A stretch of DNA of 64,000 bases from Paludibacteraceae bacterium (GTDB lineage: Bacteria; Bacteroidota; Bacteroidia; Bacteroidales; Paludibacteraceae): NCBI GenBank assembly GCA_024401495.1, contig JAKSKW010000003.1, forward strand, positions 48,360 through 112,359, read 5' to 3'. Position numbers and translations under genes: made by a program. The notes under the pieces are model-generated. The model had not been told where the DNA came from and ran no database searches. It saw nothing but the letters and a program-made list of their open reading frames with translations. Each line of letters starts with the position of its first letter. Within the stretch, counting starts at the first letter, position 1. This document shows, piece by piece, positions 39,385 through 47,999 of the stretch.

Positions 39385-40959
39385 ATGAAAAGGTATATTA
39401 TATTGCTATCATCACTGGTATTTCTATGCGTGAATGCCATAGACGTATCTGCAAAAAATATTGAGAAAAAGATACTGCTTCGTTCTAAGGAGAAAGTAAA
39501 TTTTTCTAAAAGTATAATTGTTGATCTTCCATTGGACTCTCTTCCCGAAGAATATAGAGGACTTATTAGAAATGAAGACTTTACTGAAGATTCGGAACCG
39601 ATTAGTATTTCCTCATTTAGAGATGTGGAAATGTTGGATTATGAGGAATATTTAGTGACATTTTCCCTGTCATATAGTGTCGAAGCATACAAATATAAAG
39701 ACATTGTCGATTTGCAAGAAGATATAGCGAAAGCAATATCAACAACAAATAAATATGCATCTCAAGAGGAAAAGTTGGTTTTAAGTTACTTGGAGAACGA
39801 GAAGTCCATTGACGATATATTCAACAAACTAGGCAGTTTGGATAACTATGACGCAATTTGTGTAGATGACAGCGTTGTATTTAAGAAAGAGACAGTTAAA
39901 TTTCCTAATAGTAAACGAAACATCATAAATAGGAGATTTGCTCTTTCCGTGAAAAATGGAGTTCTATACTTAAATGATGACTATAGAACTTATTCCAACA
40001 AACTAATAGGTATATACGACATAGAGAAAAACAAGCGAATACTTCCTTGTGATTTGCTGACAAGCGTAAAGATTAAGAATAAGGCAGGAACAAGTGTCGG
40101 ATTTAAGGATGTTGATTCACTTGTAATGACCAAGGTAGCCTCAATAGAAAAGGATAATATTTCCTTTAATTACGAGGGGGGAGACTTTTATGTAAAAACA
40201 ATAACTAAAGAAGATTCATTACTTACTCCGTATGCAGAGTATTTAATGTCTAAGGATAAGGGGTATATAATAGAGACTATAGAGAAAGGAAACGGAGACC
40301 TTGTGCAGATATTTGACATCTATAGGATTGACGACAGTTATGATTCTAAAAAAATAGCTCTGCCATATAAACTAAACGGAACTTCAAATACCGAAAAGAT
40401 TAGGAACAAAATGTTGGAAGTGATGTTTGGGGAAAGTAACGGAAATATTGAGAATTTAGTGCTTGAGGGAGTAAAGTCTTGGGGAAGACGTACAGAAATG
40501 CTTTTCCGTAGTGGTGATGGTATAGTCACATTTGGTTTTGAAAACAATTCCATACATAACAACAGTAATAACACGTTCATTGTTTTCGATAAAAAGACAG
40601 GAGAAGAGATTAAGGCAATAGACTTGATAAAAGACAAGAAAGGTTTTATGAAGTTTGTAAATTCCCACAAATATTACATGGCGGGATTTTTGTTCAGCGA
40701 CACAAATGAAGCAAAAGAGAAGTATGGCAGTGAGTTTAGAAGCTACCTTAAACATTCAGTTAATTTCGGAGATTTCAAGGGATTGGATGAATTTCCTACA
40801 TCATGGTTTTTTGTTTTCAACAAAATGGATGAAGTAATTCCCGTAGAGTTTAATACCAAGAGCTGTCGAATTTTCTTGGATTATAGCGATATAAGGAAGT
40901 TTATAAACAAGAAATACCTAAAAATAATGGACAATGCCGTTATGTCCATAAAAAAATAA
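39385..40959 (+). CDS. Large secreted protein, possibly two DUF3298-like repeats
   Basis: Signal peptide MKRYIILLSSLVFLCVNAIDVSA. The 500-residue mature part seems to be two similar halves. Each ends in a motif of the type 'IYD..K.K.I...DL' (IGIYDIEKNKRILPCDLL near 210-230; FIVFDKKTGEEIKAIDLIKDK near 395-418), and both halves have preceding long helices. This is reminiscent of DUF3298/RsiV-type periplasmic domains, but I would not assign it firmly. No lipobox, no catalytic motif. It follows dgt by 49 bp. Confidence 0.45.
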   Translation: MKRYIILLSSLVFLCVNAIDVSAKNIEKKILLRSKEKVNFSKSIIVDLPLDSLPEEYRGLIRNEDFTEDSEPISISSFRDVEMLDYEEYLVTFSLSYSVEAYKYKDIVDLQEDIAKAISTTNKYASQEEKLVLSYLENEKSIDDIFNKLGSLDNYDAICVDDSVVFKKETVKFPNSKRNIINRRFALSVKNGVLYLNDDYRTYSNKLIGIYDIEKNKRILPCDLLTSVKIKNKAGTSVGFKDVDSLVMTKVASIEKDNISFNYEGGDFYVKTITKEDSLLTPYAEYLMSKDKGYIIETIEKGNGDLVQIFDIYRIDDSYDSKKIALPYKLNGTSNTEKIRNKMLEVMFGESNGNIENLVLEGVKSWGRRTEMLFRSGDGIVTFGFENNSIHNNSNNTFIVFDKKTGEEIKAIDLIKDKKGFMKFVNSHKYYMAGFLFSDTNEAKEKYGSEFRSYLKHSVNFGDFKGLDEFPTSWFFVFNKMDEVIPVEFNTKSCRIFLDYSDIRKFINKKYLKIMDNAVMSIKK

Positions 40960-41165
40960 AGATTTTACTACTTTTGTCATATACATCATATAAAGAAAAG
41001 GCATATTCGTCCTAAAAATTCAGGCAATATGTTTAGAATAAATTCAACCGCATCATTTGAATTTCAATATTTTGTTTTAATTTAGCAGAGTCGTTGCTAT
41101 TACGGCAATGATATTGTTGTTAGAGTAACAAAATTGGATTATAAATTAGGATAAAACATTATCGT

Positions 41166-41633
41166 ATGGTAGAAAAACTACTTGCTTCTTTGGCTATGGC
41201 CTGTATGACTATTGGAGCTAACGCTGTGTCAAATTATATGACAGTTGAAAAGAATGATGGATCGCTAATTTCATTCTTATTGGCGGATAATCCAGTAATC
41301 ACATACCAAAACGACTGCTTGATAATCAACAAAGATGCCAATACCACTTATTCTTTTGACGATATCAAAAACTACCATTTCACGGAAGAGGATGTGACTG
41401 CAGCAGAGTCCATTTCTGCAATAGTATTGAAATTCGTTTGGATCGACGACGCTACAATCGAGATTCAGAACGCACAATCAGGTGCTGCTGTCTCCCTTAC
41501 TGCTGTAAACGGCGTGGTGGTTTCAAACTCAAAGGTTGATGCAGATGGGAAAGCTACCGTCAAAATACCTAATAATAAAGGAGTATACGTGATTTCTGCA
41601 GGAAAGCAGTCGTTCAAAATTATACGTAAATAA
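41166..41633 (+). CDS. Small secreted beta-protein, cassette 1 (T9SS-like end)
   Basis: Signal peptide MVEKLLASLAMACMTIGANA. Mature region: YMTVEKNDGSLISFLLADNPVITY, then TYSFDDIKNYHFTEED (about 22-80), then a C-terminal segment with VSLTAVNGVVVSNSKVDADGKATVKIP and GVYVISAGKQSFKIIRK. That ending has the form of a Por/T9SS-type sorting domain. Closely similar to the protein encoded at 47516-47983 (identical stretches DDIKNYHFTE and AGKQSFKIIRK). It is followed 16 bp later by a BspA-like LRR gene, so it is probably the first gene of a two-gene unit. Confidence 0.7.
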   Translation: MVEKLLASLAMACMTIGANAVSNYMTVEKNDGSLISFLLADNPVITYQNDCLIINKDANTTYSFDDIKNYHFTEEDVTAAESISAIVLKFVWIDDATIEIQNAQSGAAVSLTAVNGVVVSNSKVDADGKATVKIPNNKGVYVISAGKQSFKIIRK

Positions 41634-41649
41634 TTAATAGCGAAATACT

Positions 41650-43812
41650 ATGAAAAAGAAACTACTTGCATTGTCTGCAGCATTGGCATTAGGACTTCCA
41701 ATATTTTCTGCATTCTATATGTGTGTCAAACTTGACACTAGCGACATATTCAAGTTTGAGGTAGAAGATATCGAAGAGGTGACGTATGACACCACTCCAG
41801 CAAAGAAAAACATGTATATCGTAAACAAGGCTTGCGATACGACAATATATAATGTAAAGCAGGTAGCAGAGGTTTTCTACGAGAAAATCGCAGACACTAC
41901 TCTGGCCAATGTATCTGACACACCTTTGACATTTAGAACATTGACTGACTCTACAGCAGAAGTGTCTGGCTACAACAAGGAATATTTCACTGACGAAGAC
42001 GGAATTATCGAAGAGAAAGAGATATCTGTTCCTGCCAATATCAAAATCAACGACGTCGTATATAGTGTCACTGGCATAGGAGAAGAAGCATTCTTGGCAT
42101 GTCCTGGTTTGATCGGCATAACTTTGCCAACGAGCATTATCAATATCGACAACAAGGCATTCAGCGACTGTAAACGTTTGAAAGAGATCAACATTCCGTC
42201 GAGTGTGGTCAGCATCGGTGAGGAATCACTTCAAAACTGTACTGGTTTGACGTCGCTACTTATTCCATCAAGTGTGACAACAATTGAGGGATGGGCATTC
42301 AACGACTGCTCGAATCTGGAAATTGTGATCGACAATGCGGAAGAGAACCTTGAGATAGGTCAGGACGCATTCTACGGATGTAAATCAGTGACATTCACAA
42401 AAGAGAATTCACCTGTTGAGGATCCATCAATAAAGAAATTGTCGTTTAGAGTGTTGACAGACTCCACTGCAGAGGTAGCAGAAGGCTGTATGGATACAAT
42501 TGTAATTCCAGAGACAGTGGTTATTGATGGCAAAAACTATAAAGTGACTAGCATTGGAGACACCGCATTCGCAGGTTGTTTCGAACTAAAGAGCATCGTC
42601 TTCTCTTCAAACATCACGACTATCGGCGAGCAATCGTTCATGACATGTGCCAACCTGGCAAATGTAAAGATTCCATCTAACGTGACAGAGATTAAAGACA
42701 ATGCATTCTACTACTGTAAGAAAGCGGACATTGTTGTCGACAATTATGAGGATAGCATATCATTGGGCAAAGCAGCATTCTTCGGTTGCAACTCAGTGGC
42801 ATATACTAAAATACCAGTCATTATTGATCCAGAGCCAGAAGATACAACTCCAATTATCGAAGAGATTCCTGAAGGCCAGATGAGATTCAAGATTCTTTCC
42901 GACTCTACAGTTGAATTGACGTCGGCTTGCTTGGATACAATAAACATTCCTGATACTGTCAGAATTGAAGGTACACTTTACACAGTGACAAGCATAGGAA
43001 ACAACGCATTCTTCGGCTGTGACAGTGTGACAACCATCACAATACCAGAGAGTGTAAACAGAATTGGCAACGCCGCCTTTGCAGAATGCACAAGTTTGAC
43101 AAGCGTAACTATCCCATCTGGAGTCGCAACACTAAATGATTCCCTATTCTACGGTTGCGACTCGCTTTCTTCTATAGTGATTTCAGAGAATGTCAAGAGC
43201 ATCGGAGCATGGGCATTCTTTAGATGCGCTAACCTTGATATTGTAATTGACAATTTCCAGGACAGCCTCACATACGGAAACGGAGCATTTGAGGGATGCA
43301 AATCTGTGAAATACACAAAAATTGATTCAACAATCGTCGACGCGTCAGCAACACCTTTGAACTTTAAGGTTTTGACAGACTCCACTGCAGAGGTGACAAA
43401 ATCAAATGCAAGCAAGGTATATGGAGCCATTACCGTTCCTTTGAAGGTAAGAATCGACGGCAAGGTATATCTAGTCAACGGCATCGGAGACAACGCGTTT
43501 GAGAAATGTGAGAGAATGACAAGCATTGTCCTTTCCGACTCTATCACAAGCATCGGAAACAGTGCATTCAACTTCTGCAAAACACTGACTACAATAAAGC
43601 TTCCTGCAAATCTTACAACAATCGGAAATGAAGCGTTTATCGACTGTGTCAACTTGATGAACGTAACGATTCCGGCAAGTGTGACTAACATTGGAACACA
43701 AGCATTTGCATACTGCTCAAGACTGAACGTAGTAGTTGAGAACAAAGAAGAGAACATTGAGATCGGCGACTTTGCGTTCTACGAAATCAAATCTTTGAAA
43801 TACCAAGAATAA
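41650..43812 (+). CDS. BspA-like leucine-rich repeat surface protein, four-module (cassette 1)
   Basis: Signal peptide MKKKLLALSAALALGLPIFSA, then four modules. Each opens with an LxFRxLTDSTAEV-type strand (near residues 95, 270, 415 and 560) and continues with four or five LRR_5 (BspA-type) units of the form IGxxAFxxCxxLxxIxIPxSVxxI. The modules end with a divergent repeat plus an acidic strand (VIDNAEENLEIGQDAFYGCKSV). 720 aa. BspA-type proteins are exported and bind host or bacterial ligands; the ligand here is unknown. It lacks the terminal sorting-type domain found on its small partner. A terminator follows. Confidence 0.85.
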   Translation: MKKKLLALSAALALGLPIFSAFYMCVKLDTSDIFKFEVEDIEEVTYDTTPAKKNMYIVNKACDTTIYNVKQVAEVFYEKIADTTLANVSDTPLTFRTLTDSTAEVSGYNKEYFTDEDGIIEEKEISVPANIKINDVVYSVTGIGEEAFLACPGLIGITLPTSIINIDNKAFSDCKRLKEINIPSSVVSIGEESLQNCTGLTSLLIPSSVTTIEGWAFNDCSNLEIVIDNAEENLEIGQDAFYGCKSVTFTKENSPVEDPSIKKLSFRVLTDSTAEVAEGCMDTIVIPETVVIDGKNYKVTSIGDTAFAGCFELKSIVFSSNITTIGEQSFMTCANLANVKIPSNVTEIKDNAFYYCKKADIVVDNYEDSISLGKAAFFGCNSVAYTKIPVIIDPEPEDTTPIIEEIPEGQMRFKILSDSTVELTSACLDTINIPDTVRIEGTLYTVTSIGNNAFFGCDSVTTITIPESVNRIGNAAFAECTSLTSVTIPSGVATLNDSLFYGCDSLSSIVISENVKSIGAWAFFRCANLDIVIDNFQDSLTYGNGAFEGCKSVKYTKIDSTIVDASATPLNFKVLTDSTAEVTKSNASKVYGAITVPLKVRIDGKVYLVNGIGDNAFEKCERMTSIVLSDSITSIGNSAFNFCKTLTTIKLPANLTTIGNEAFIDCVNLMNVTIPASVTNIGTQAFAYCSRLNVVVENKEENIEIGDFAFYEIKSLKYQE

Positions 43813-43836
43813 TTGATATTCTTTTATTGTTGATAT

Positions 43837-43875
43837 ATAGAAGACGGGGAATGACTCCGTCTTCTATAATTTTTA
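43837..43875 (+). terminator. Terminator after BspA-like gene 1
   Basis: Perfect 11-bp stem ATAGAAGACGG / CCGTCTTCTAT with a 9-nt loop, followed by AATTTTTAAA. It resembles the GAAGACG arms of the hairpins elsewhere in the window. Confidence 0.8.
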
Positions 43876-44048
43876 AAACCGGACTCATCAAAGAATCAAA
43901 ATCGGCAAAGAAAAAATCTTTCAAGCCTCTGTTTTAGACTCATAAACTTGTCAAAAAGTGCAAAAGAGTAATAAAAAATTGCATATTAAGAGTTTTATGA
44001 TTTATTTTGCAAGCATATTCTAAAATTGCAGAATTATTGTTATAAAAT

Positions 44049-45005
44049 ATGAGAATTATCGGAACCGGCAGTGCATTGCCAAAATTCGTCGCTACAAATG
44101 AGATGCTTTCTCAGGTGATGGATACAAGCGATGAGTGGATTTCCACTCGCACTGGAATTAAGCGCCGTCATCTCTTGGTAAATCAGGAGTTGGAGGAAAT
44201 CGGCGTCGAGGCGATCGAGAATGCCCTTAAAGATGCTGGCATTACAGCAAAGGACTTAGACTACATCATCTGCTCTAACACTGTGAACGAGATCATCACA
44301 CCAGGAATTGGTTGTGTGTTGCAGGGTCACATCGGAGCCACTTGCCCAAGCATTGACATCAATGCTGCATGTGCAGGCTTCCTATACGGCATGCAGATTG
44401 CAGAGTCGTTTATTAAGACAGGCGTTGCGAAAAAGATTTTGATTGTGGCTGTTGAAGAGCCATCAAGAATCCCATCTTGGACAGACAGAAGCACAAGCGT
44501 ATTGTTTGGCGACGGTGCAGGCGCTGTTGTTGTCAGTGCTGACGGCGACGACATCCTTGCTATGCGTTCCACAACAACGTCTATGCCTCAGGTGCTATAT
44601 AGCAAGAGAGCAATGGAGAAGACTCCATTCGTAGGCGAGATTGAAGGAAACGTTCCATTGGTAATGAATGGACGCGAGGTGTTCAGAATGGCTGTTTCAT
44701 GTTCACAGGAGGATATCAAGACTGTGATGGAGGAGGCAAAAATCACTTCAGATCAGGTGAAATATTTCGTGTTACACCAGGCAAACGTCAGAATCATTGA
44801 TTCGATTCGCCACTTCTTAGGTGAGCCAGAAGAAAAATTCCCTACTACAATTGAAGACACCGGTAATATGTCGTCGGCATGTATCCCTATCTTGCTTGAC
44901 AGATTGAACAAAGAAGGCAAGTTGTCGAAGGGCGACATTTTGGTGTTCAGCGCATTCGGAGCTGGATTCCAGACATCAGCTAACGTGCTTCGTTGGAACA
45001 AGTAA
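44049..45005 (+). CDS. fabH: 3-oxoacyl-ACP synthase III
   Basis: Condenses acetyl-CoA (or a branched starter) with malonyl-ACP to start fatty acid synthesis. Catalytic triad: Cys 108 in AACAGFLYG, His 243 in VLHQANVRI, Asn 273 in TGNMSSACIP. The N-terminal GTGSALPK and STRTGIKRR are standard. 318 aa. First gene of fabH-fabK-fabF (gaps 39 and 33 bp). Confidence 0.95.
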   Translation: MRIIGTGSALPKFVATNEMLSQVMDTSDEWISTRTGIKRRHLLVNQELEEIGVEAIENALKDAGITAKDLDYIICSNTVNEIITPGIGCVLQGHIGATCPSIDINAACAGFLYGMQIAESFIKTGVAKKILIVAVEEPSRIPSWTDRSTSVLFGDGAGAVVVSADGDDILAMRSTTTSMPQVLYSKRAMEKTPFVGEIEGNVPLVMNGREVFRMAVSCSQEDIKTVMEEAKITSDQVKYFVLHQANVRIIDSIRHFLGEPEEKFPTTIEDTGNMSSACIPILLDRLNKEGKLSKGDILVFSAFGAGFQTSANVLRWNK

Positions 45006-45044
45006 ACAATAATCAGGAGTTAATTTAGAAAATAACATACAATC

Positions 45045-45989
45045 ATGATAAAGAGTAAGATTTGCGACCTATTGGGTATCAAATATCCAATTATCCAGGG
45101 TGGTATGGCATGGGTTGCCGACGCTAGTTTGGCTGCTGCAGTTAGTAATGCAGGTGGTTTGGGTATCATCACAGGTGCATGTCCTCCAGAGATCGTAAGA
45201 GAGGAGATTAGAAAGTGCAAGCAGATGACAGACAAACCTTTCGGTGTAAACATCATGCTTCAGGCTCCAGAGGTTGAGAAGATCGCACAGATCGTTGTTG
45301 AGGAAGGAGTTAAGATTCTTACTACAGGTGCCGGTTCACCTGCTCCATTTATGGAGATGTGGAAGGCAGCAGGCATCAAGGTAATGCCAGTTGTAGCAAG
45401 TGTAGCGTTGGCTCTACGTATCGAGAGAATGGGAGTAGACGCAATCATCGCTGAGGGTGCAGAGAGTGGTGGCCACACAGGAGAGGCTAACACATTGCCA
45501 CTTGTTCCACAGATTGTAGACGCAGTAAAAGTGCCAGTTATCGCAGCCGGTGGTATCGGTGACGGACGTGGTATGGCAGCAGCATTCATGTTGGGTGCAG
45601 AGGCAGTTCAGTGTGGAACATGCTTCTTGGTAGCAGACGAGTGTACTGTACACGAGGTATATAAGGAGAAGGTATTGAAGGCTGGAGACAACGACACAAT
45701 CGTAACAGGTAAGAAGCTTGGTCACCCAGTTCGTACAGTACGTACACCATTCTCTAAGAACTTCGCTAAGATGGAGAACGATCCAGCTGTTACATCAGAA
45801 GAGTTGCTTGCATTTGGTGCTGGTTCACTTCGCAAGGCCGTTAAGGACGGAAACTTGAAGGAAGGAAGTTTCATGGCAGGAGAGATCGCTGGTATGATCA
45901 ACGAGAAGAAGTCTTGTAAAGAAATCGTTGAGAATATGGCTAACAAGTGTGAGGAGCTACTTAAGGCTGCAAACGGACGTTTGGCTTAA
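45045..45989 (+). CDS. fabK: Enoyl-ACP reductase II (FMN-dependent)
   Basis: TIM-barrel FMN enzyme of the nitronate monooxygenase/FabK superfamily. IIQGGMAWVA (16-25) binds FMN, NAGGLGIITG lies at 35-44, and AEGAESGGHTG (136-146) includes the conserved His 144. PVIAAGGIGDGRGMAAAF and GAEAVQCGTCFL complete the phosphate-binding part. 314 aa. The position between fabH and fabF strongly supports FabK rather than a nitronate monooxygenase. FabK replaces FabI as the last step of elongation, and enzymes of this type are typically insensitive to triclosan. Confidence 0.9.
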   Translation: MIKSKICDLLGIKYPIIQGGMAWVADASLAAAVSNAGGLGIITGACPPEIVREEIRKCKQMTDKPFGVNIMLQAPEVEKIAQIVVEEGVKILTTGAGSPAPFMEMWKAAGIKVMPVVASVALALRIERMGVDAIIAEGAESGGHTGEANTLPLVPQIVDAVKVPVIAAGGIGDGRGMAAAFMLGAEAVQCGTCFLVADECTVHEVYKEKVLKAGDNDTIVTGKKLGHPVRTVRTPFSKNFAKMENDPAVTSEELLAFGAGSLRKAVKDGNLKEGSFMAGEIAGMINEKKSCKEIVENMANKCEELLKAANGRLA

Positions 45990-46022
45990 TTAGTGTCGTA
46001 AAAATTTATAAAAAGAATTGAA

Positions 46023-47264
46023 ATGAAGAGAGTCGTAATTACAGGTATGGGTGTTATCTCACCTATTGGTAATAATATAGACGCATACTGGAACAGCCTT
46101 GTCAACGGTGTTAACGGTATCGGCCCAATCACTCAATATGAGACAGGTGATCATCCAGTAAAACTAGCTGCAGAGGTTAAAGACTTCAAGGCTGAGGATT
46201 TCGGTGTAGACAAGGGTATGGCACGTAAGTCAGACCGTTTCGCACAGTTCGCTCTAGCTGCAGCCAACCAGGCCATCGCAGATTCTGGTTTGAAGAGTGG
46301 CGAGAACATCGCAGCCGACAGATTCGGAACATACATCGGATCAGGTATCGGTGGTATGCACGTCTTCACAACAGAGTGTGAGAAGCTTATCAACGAGGGA
46401 ATGAACCGTATCTCCCCTCTATTCATCCCTATGCTAATCGCAAACATGGCCTCAGGACAGGTTGCAATCGCACACCAGCTTGAGGGTCCATGCATTCCAG
46501 TCGTTACAGCATGTGCGACATCTACTCACGCTGTAGGTGAGGCATTCCACGCTATCAAGCACGGTTACGCAGACGCAATCGTGGCTGGAGGTAGTGAGGC
46601 AGCTGTCAACCCACTTGCAATCGGTGGTTTCGCCAACTCAAAGGCACTTTCAAAGGCTACTGACCCTAACGAGGCATCTCTTCCATTCGACAAGCGTCGT
46701 GCTGGATTCGTGATGGGTGAAGGATGTGGTATCCTTGTCCTTGAGGAGTACGAGCACGCAAAGGCACGTGGAGCGAAGATCTACGCTGAGGTGACTGGTT
46801 ACGGTAACACATGTGACGCATACCACTACACAGCTCCAAAACCAGACGGAGTACCTGCAAGCAAGGCTATCAAGTTGGCTCTTGAGGAGTCTAACTTCGA
46901 CGCCGCTAAGGATTGCCTATACATCAACGCACACGGAACAGGAACACCGCTTAACGACAAGGGTGAGACTGCAGCGTTCAAGCTTGCTCTAGGTGAGGAG
47001 GCAGCACGCAAGGCACACATCTCATCAAGCAAGTCGATGATGGGACACTGTTTGGGTGCAGCAGGTGCATTGGAGCTTATCGTCGCAGCTCTTACATTGA
47101 AGAACGGCATCGTCACTCCTACAATCAACTATAAGGAGGCTGATCCTGACTGTGATCTTAACTACACTCCTAACGTAGCAGTTAAGGCCGACGTCAACAT
47201 CGCATTCTCAACTTCATTGGGATTCGGTGGACACAACGGATGTGTGGCTTTGAGAAAGATGTAA
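46023..47264 (+). CDS. fabF: 3-oxoacyl-ACP synthase II
   Basis: Elongating condensing enzyme. Cys 164 in TACATSTHAVG, His in NAHGTGTPLND, and His in MMGHCLGAAGA give the C-H-H triad. The C-terminus SLGFGGHNGCVALRKM is typical. 413 aa, complete. Last gene of the fab operon, followed by a terminator. No acpP gene sits beside it, although acpP-fabF is the common arrangement. Confidence 0.95.
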   Translation: MKRVVITGMGVISPIGNNIDAYWNSLVNGVNGIGPITQYETGDHPVKLAAEVKDFKAEDFGVDKGMARKSDRFAQFALAAANQAIADSGLKSGENIAADRFGTYIGSGIGGMHVFTTECEKLINEGMNRISPLFIPMLIANMASGQVAIAHQLEGPCIPVVTACATSTHAVGEAFHAIKHGYADAIVAGGSEAAVNPLAIGGFANSKALSKATDPNEASLPFDKRRAGFVMGEGCGILVLEEYEHAKARGAKIYAEVTGYGNTCDAYHYTAPKPDGVPASKAIKLALEESNFDAAKDCLYINAHGTGTPLNDKGETAAFKLALGEEAARKAHISSSKSMMGHCLGAAGALELIVAALTLKNGIVTPTINYKEADPDCDLNYTPNVAVKADVNIAFSTSLGFGGHNGCVALRKM

Positions 47265-47296
47265 TATAACGCTAACGATAACGTTGACGATAACCA

Positions 47297-47327
47297 ATGG
47301 GATGGGTGAAAACTCATCCCATTTTTG
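47297..47327 (+). terminator. Terminator of the fab operon
   Basis: Stem ATGGGATG / CATCCCAT followed by TTTTG. Almost the same stem recurs after the second BspA-like gene (49933). Confidence 0.85.
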
Positions 47328-47408
47328 CTGACTATTGATTTTAGTTAAAAATACTAAAATCCAAACTATAAAGATAAAATTCCACTATATCACATAATTA
47401 TTTTATAC

Positions 47409-47416
47409 TAATTTTG
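47409..47416 (+). promoter_or_regulatory. Candidate -7 element of cassette 2
   Basis: TAATTTTG followed by CA, an exact consensus match 100 bp before the small secreted protein gene. Confidence 0.6.
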
Positions 47417-47515
47417 CAGTGCATTTGATAATGGGACATATGCACTTTTCACTCGGTTAGCGAGTTCTATCGAATGATTAAGGAGAATTTACAGGACTCA
47501 AAACAAACAATTAAT

Positions 47516-47983
47516 ATGATAAAAAAATTATTTGCTTCTCTTTTATTAGCAGGGTTAGCATCAAGCATTTACGCTGAGTCAAAATACATGACTATCGATT
47601 TCAACAATGGCACATCTGTCTCGTTCCTATTGGAGGATAATCCCGTAATCACATACGAAAACGAGAGTCTTTTGGTAAATAAAGACGAGAAGACAACATA
47701 CTCATTTGATGACATAAAGAATTACCATTTCACAGAAGATGACCAGACAGCCGCTAAGATGACAATCGCCAACACATTAGAGATTGTAAAGCTTAACGAC
47801 GAGACTATCGAGGTCAAGAATGCAAAGGCGAACTGCGACGTCGCTGTTTATACAATCAGTGGAACAGTAGCTTCTCAGGCAAAAGTAAATGCAGAGGGGC
47901 AGGCTATAGTAAAGCTTCCAAATCAGACAGGAGTCTATGTGATAAAAGCTGGAAAGCAGTCATTCAAAATCATTCGCAAGTAA
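47516..47983 (+). CDS. Small secreted beta-protein, cassette 2 (T9SS-like end)
   Basis: The start is placed at ATG 47516 because MIKKLFASLLLAGLASSIYA is a signal peptide. The in-frame ATG at 47474 would add 14 polar residues in front of it. The mature protein parallels the cassette 1 protein throughout: YMTIDFNNGTSVSFLLEDNPVITY, TYSFDDIKNYHFTEDD, and the ending GVYVIKAGKQSFKIIRK, a sorting-domain-like beta segment preceded by VAVYTISGTVASQAKV. 155 aa. It is followed 16 bp later by a BspA-like LRR gene, exactly as in cassette 1. Confidence 0.7.
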   Translation: MIKKLFASLLLAGLASSIYAESKYMTIDFNNGTSVSFLLEDNPVITYENESLLVNKDEKTTYSFDDIKNYHFTEDDQTAAKMTIANTLEIVKLNDETIEVKNAKANCDVAVYTISGTVASQAKVNAEGQAIVKLPNQTGVYVIKAGKQSFKIIRK

Positions 47984-47999
47984 AGAGCAATAAGATATT

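Noticed and set aside
41650..43812. T9SS sorting domain on the BspA-like proteins
   Set aside because: Both LRR proteins end directly after an LRR cap; the sorting-domain-like end is on the small partner proteins instead.
45045..45989. Nitronate monooxygenase as an alternative for fabK
   Set aside because: Same superfamily, but the position between fabH and fabF makes FabK far more likely.
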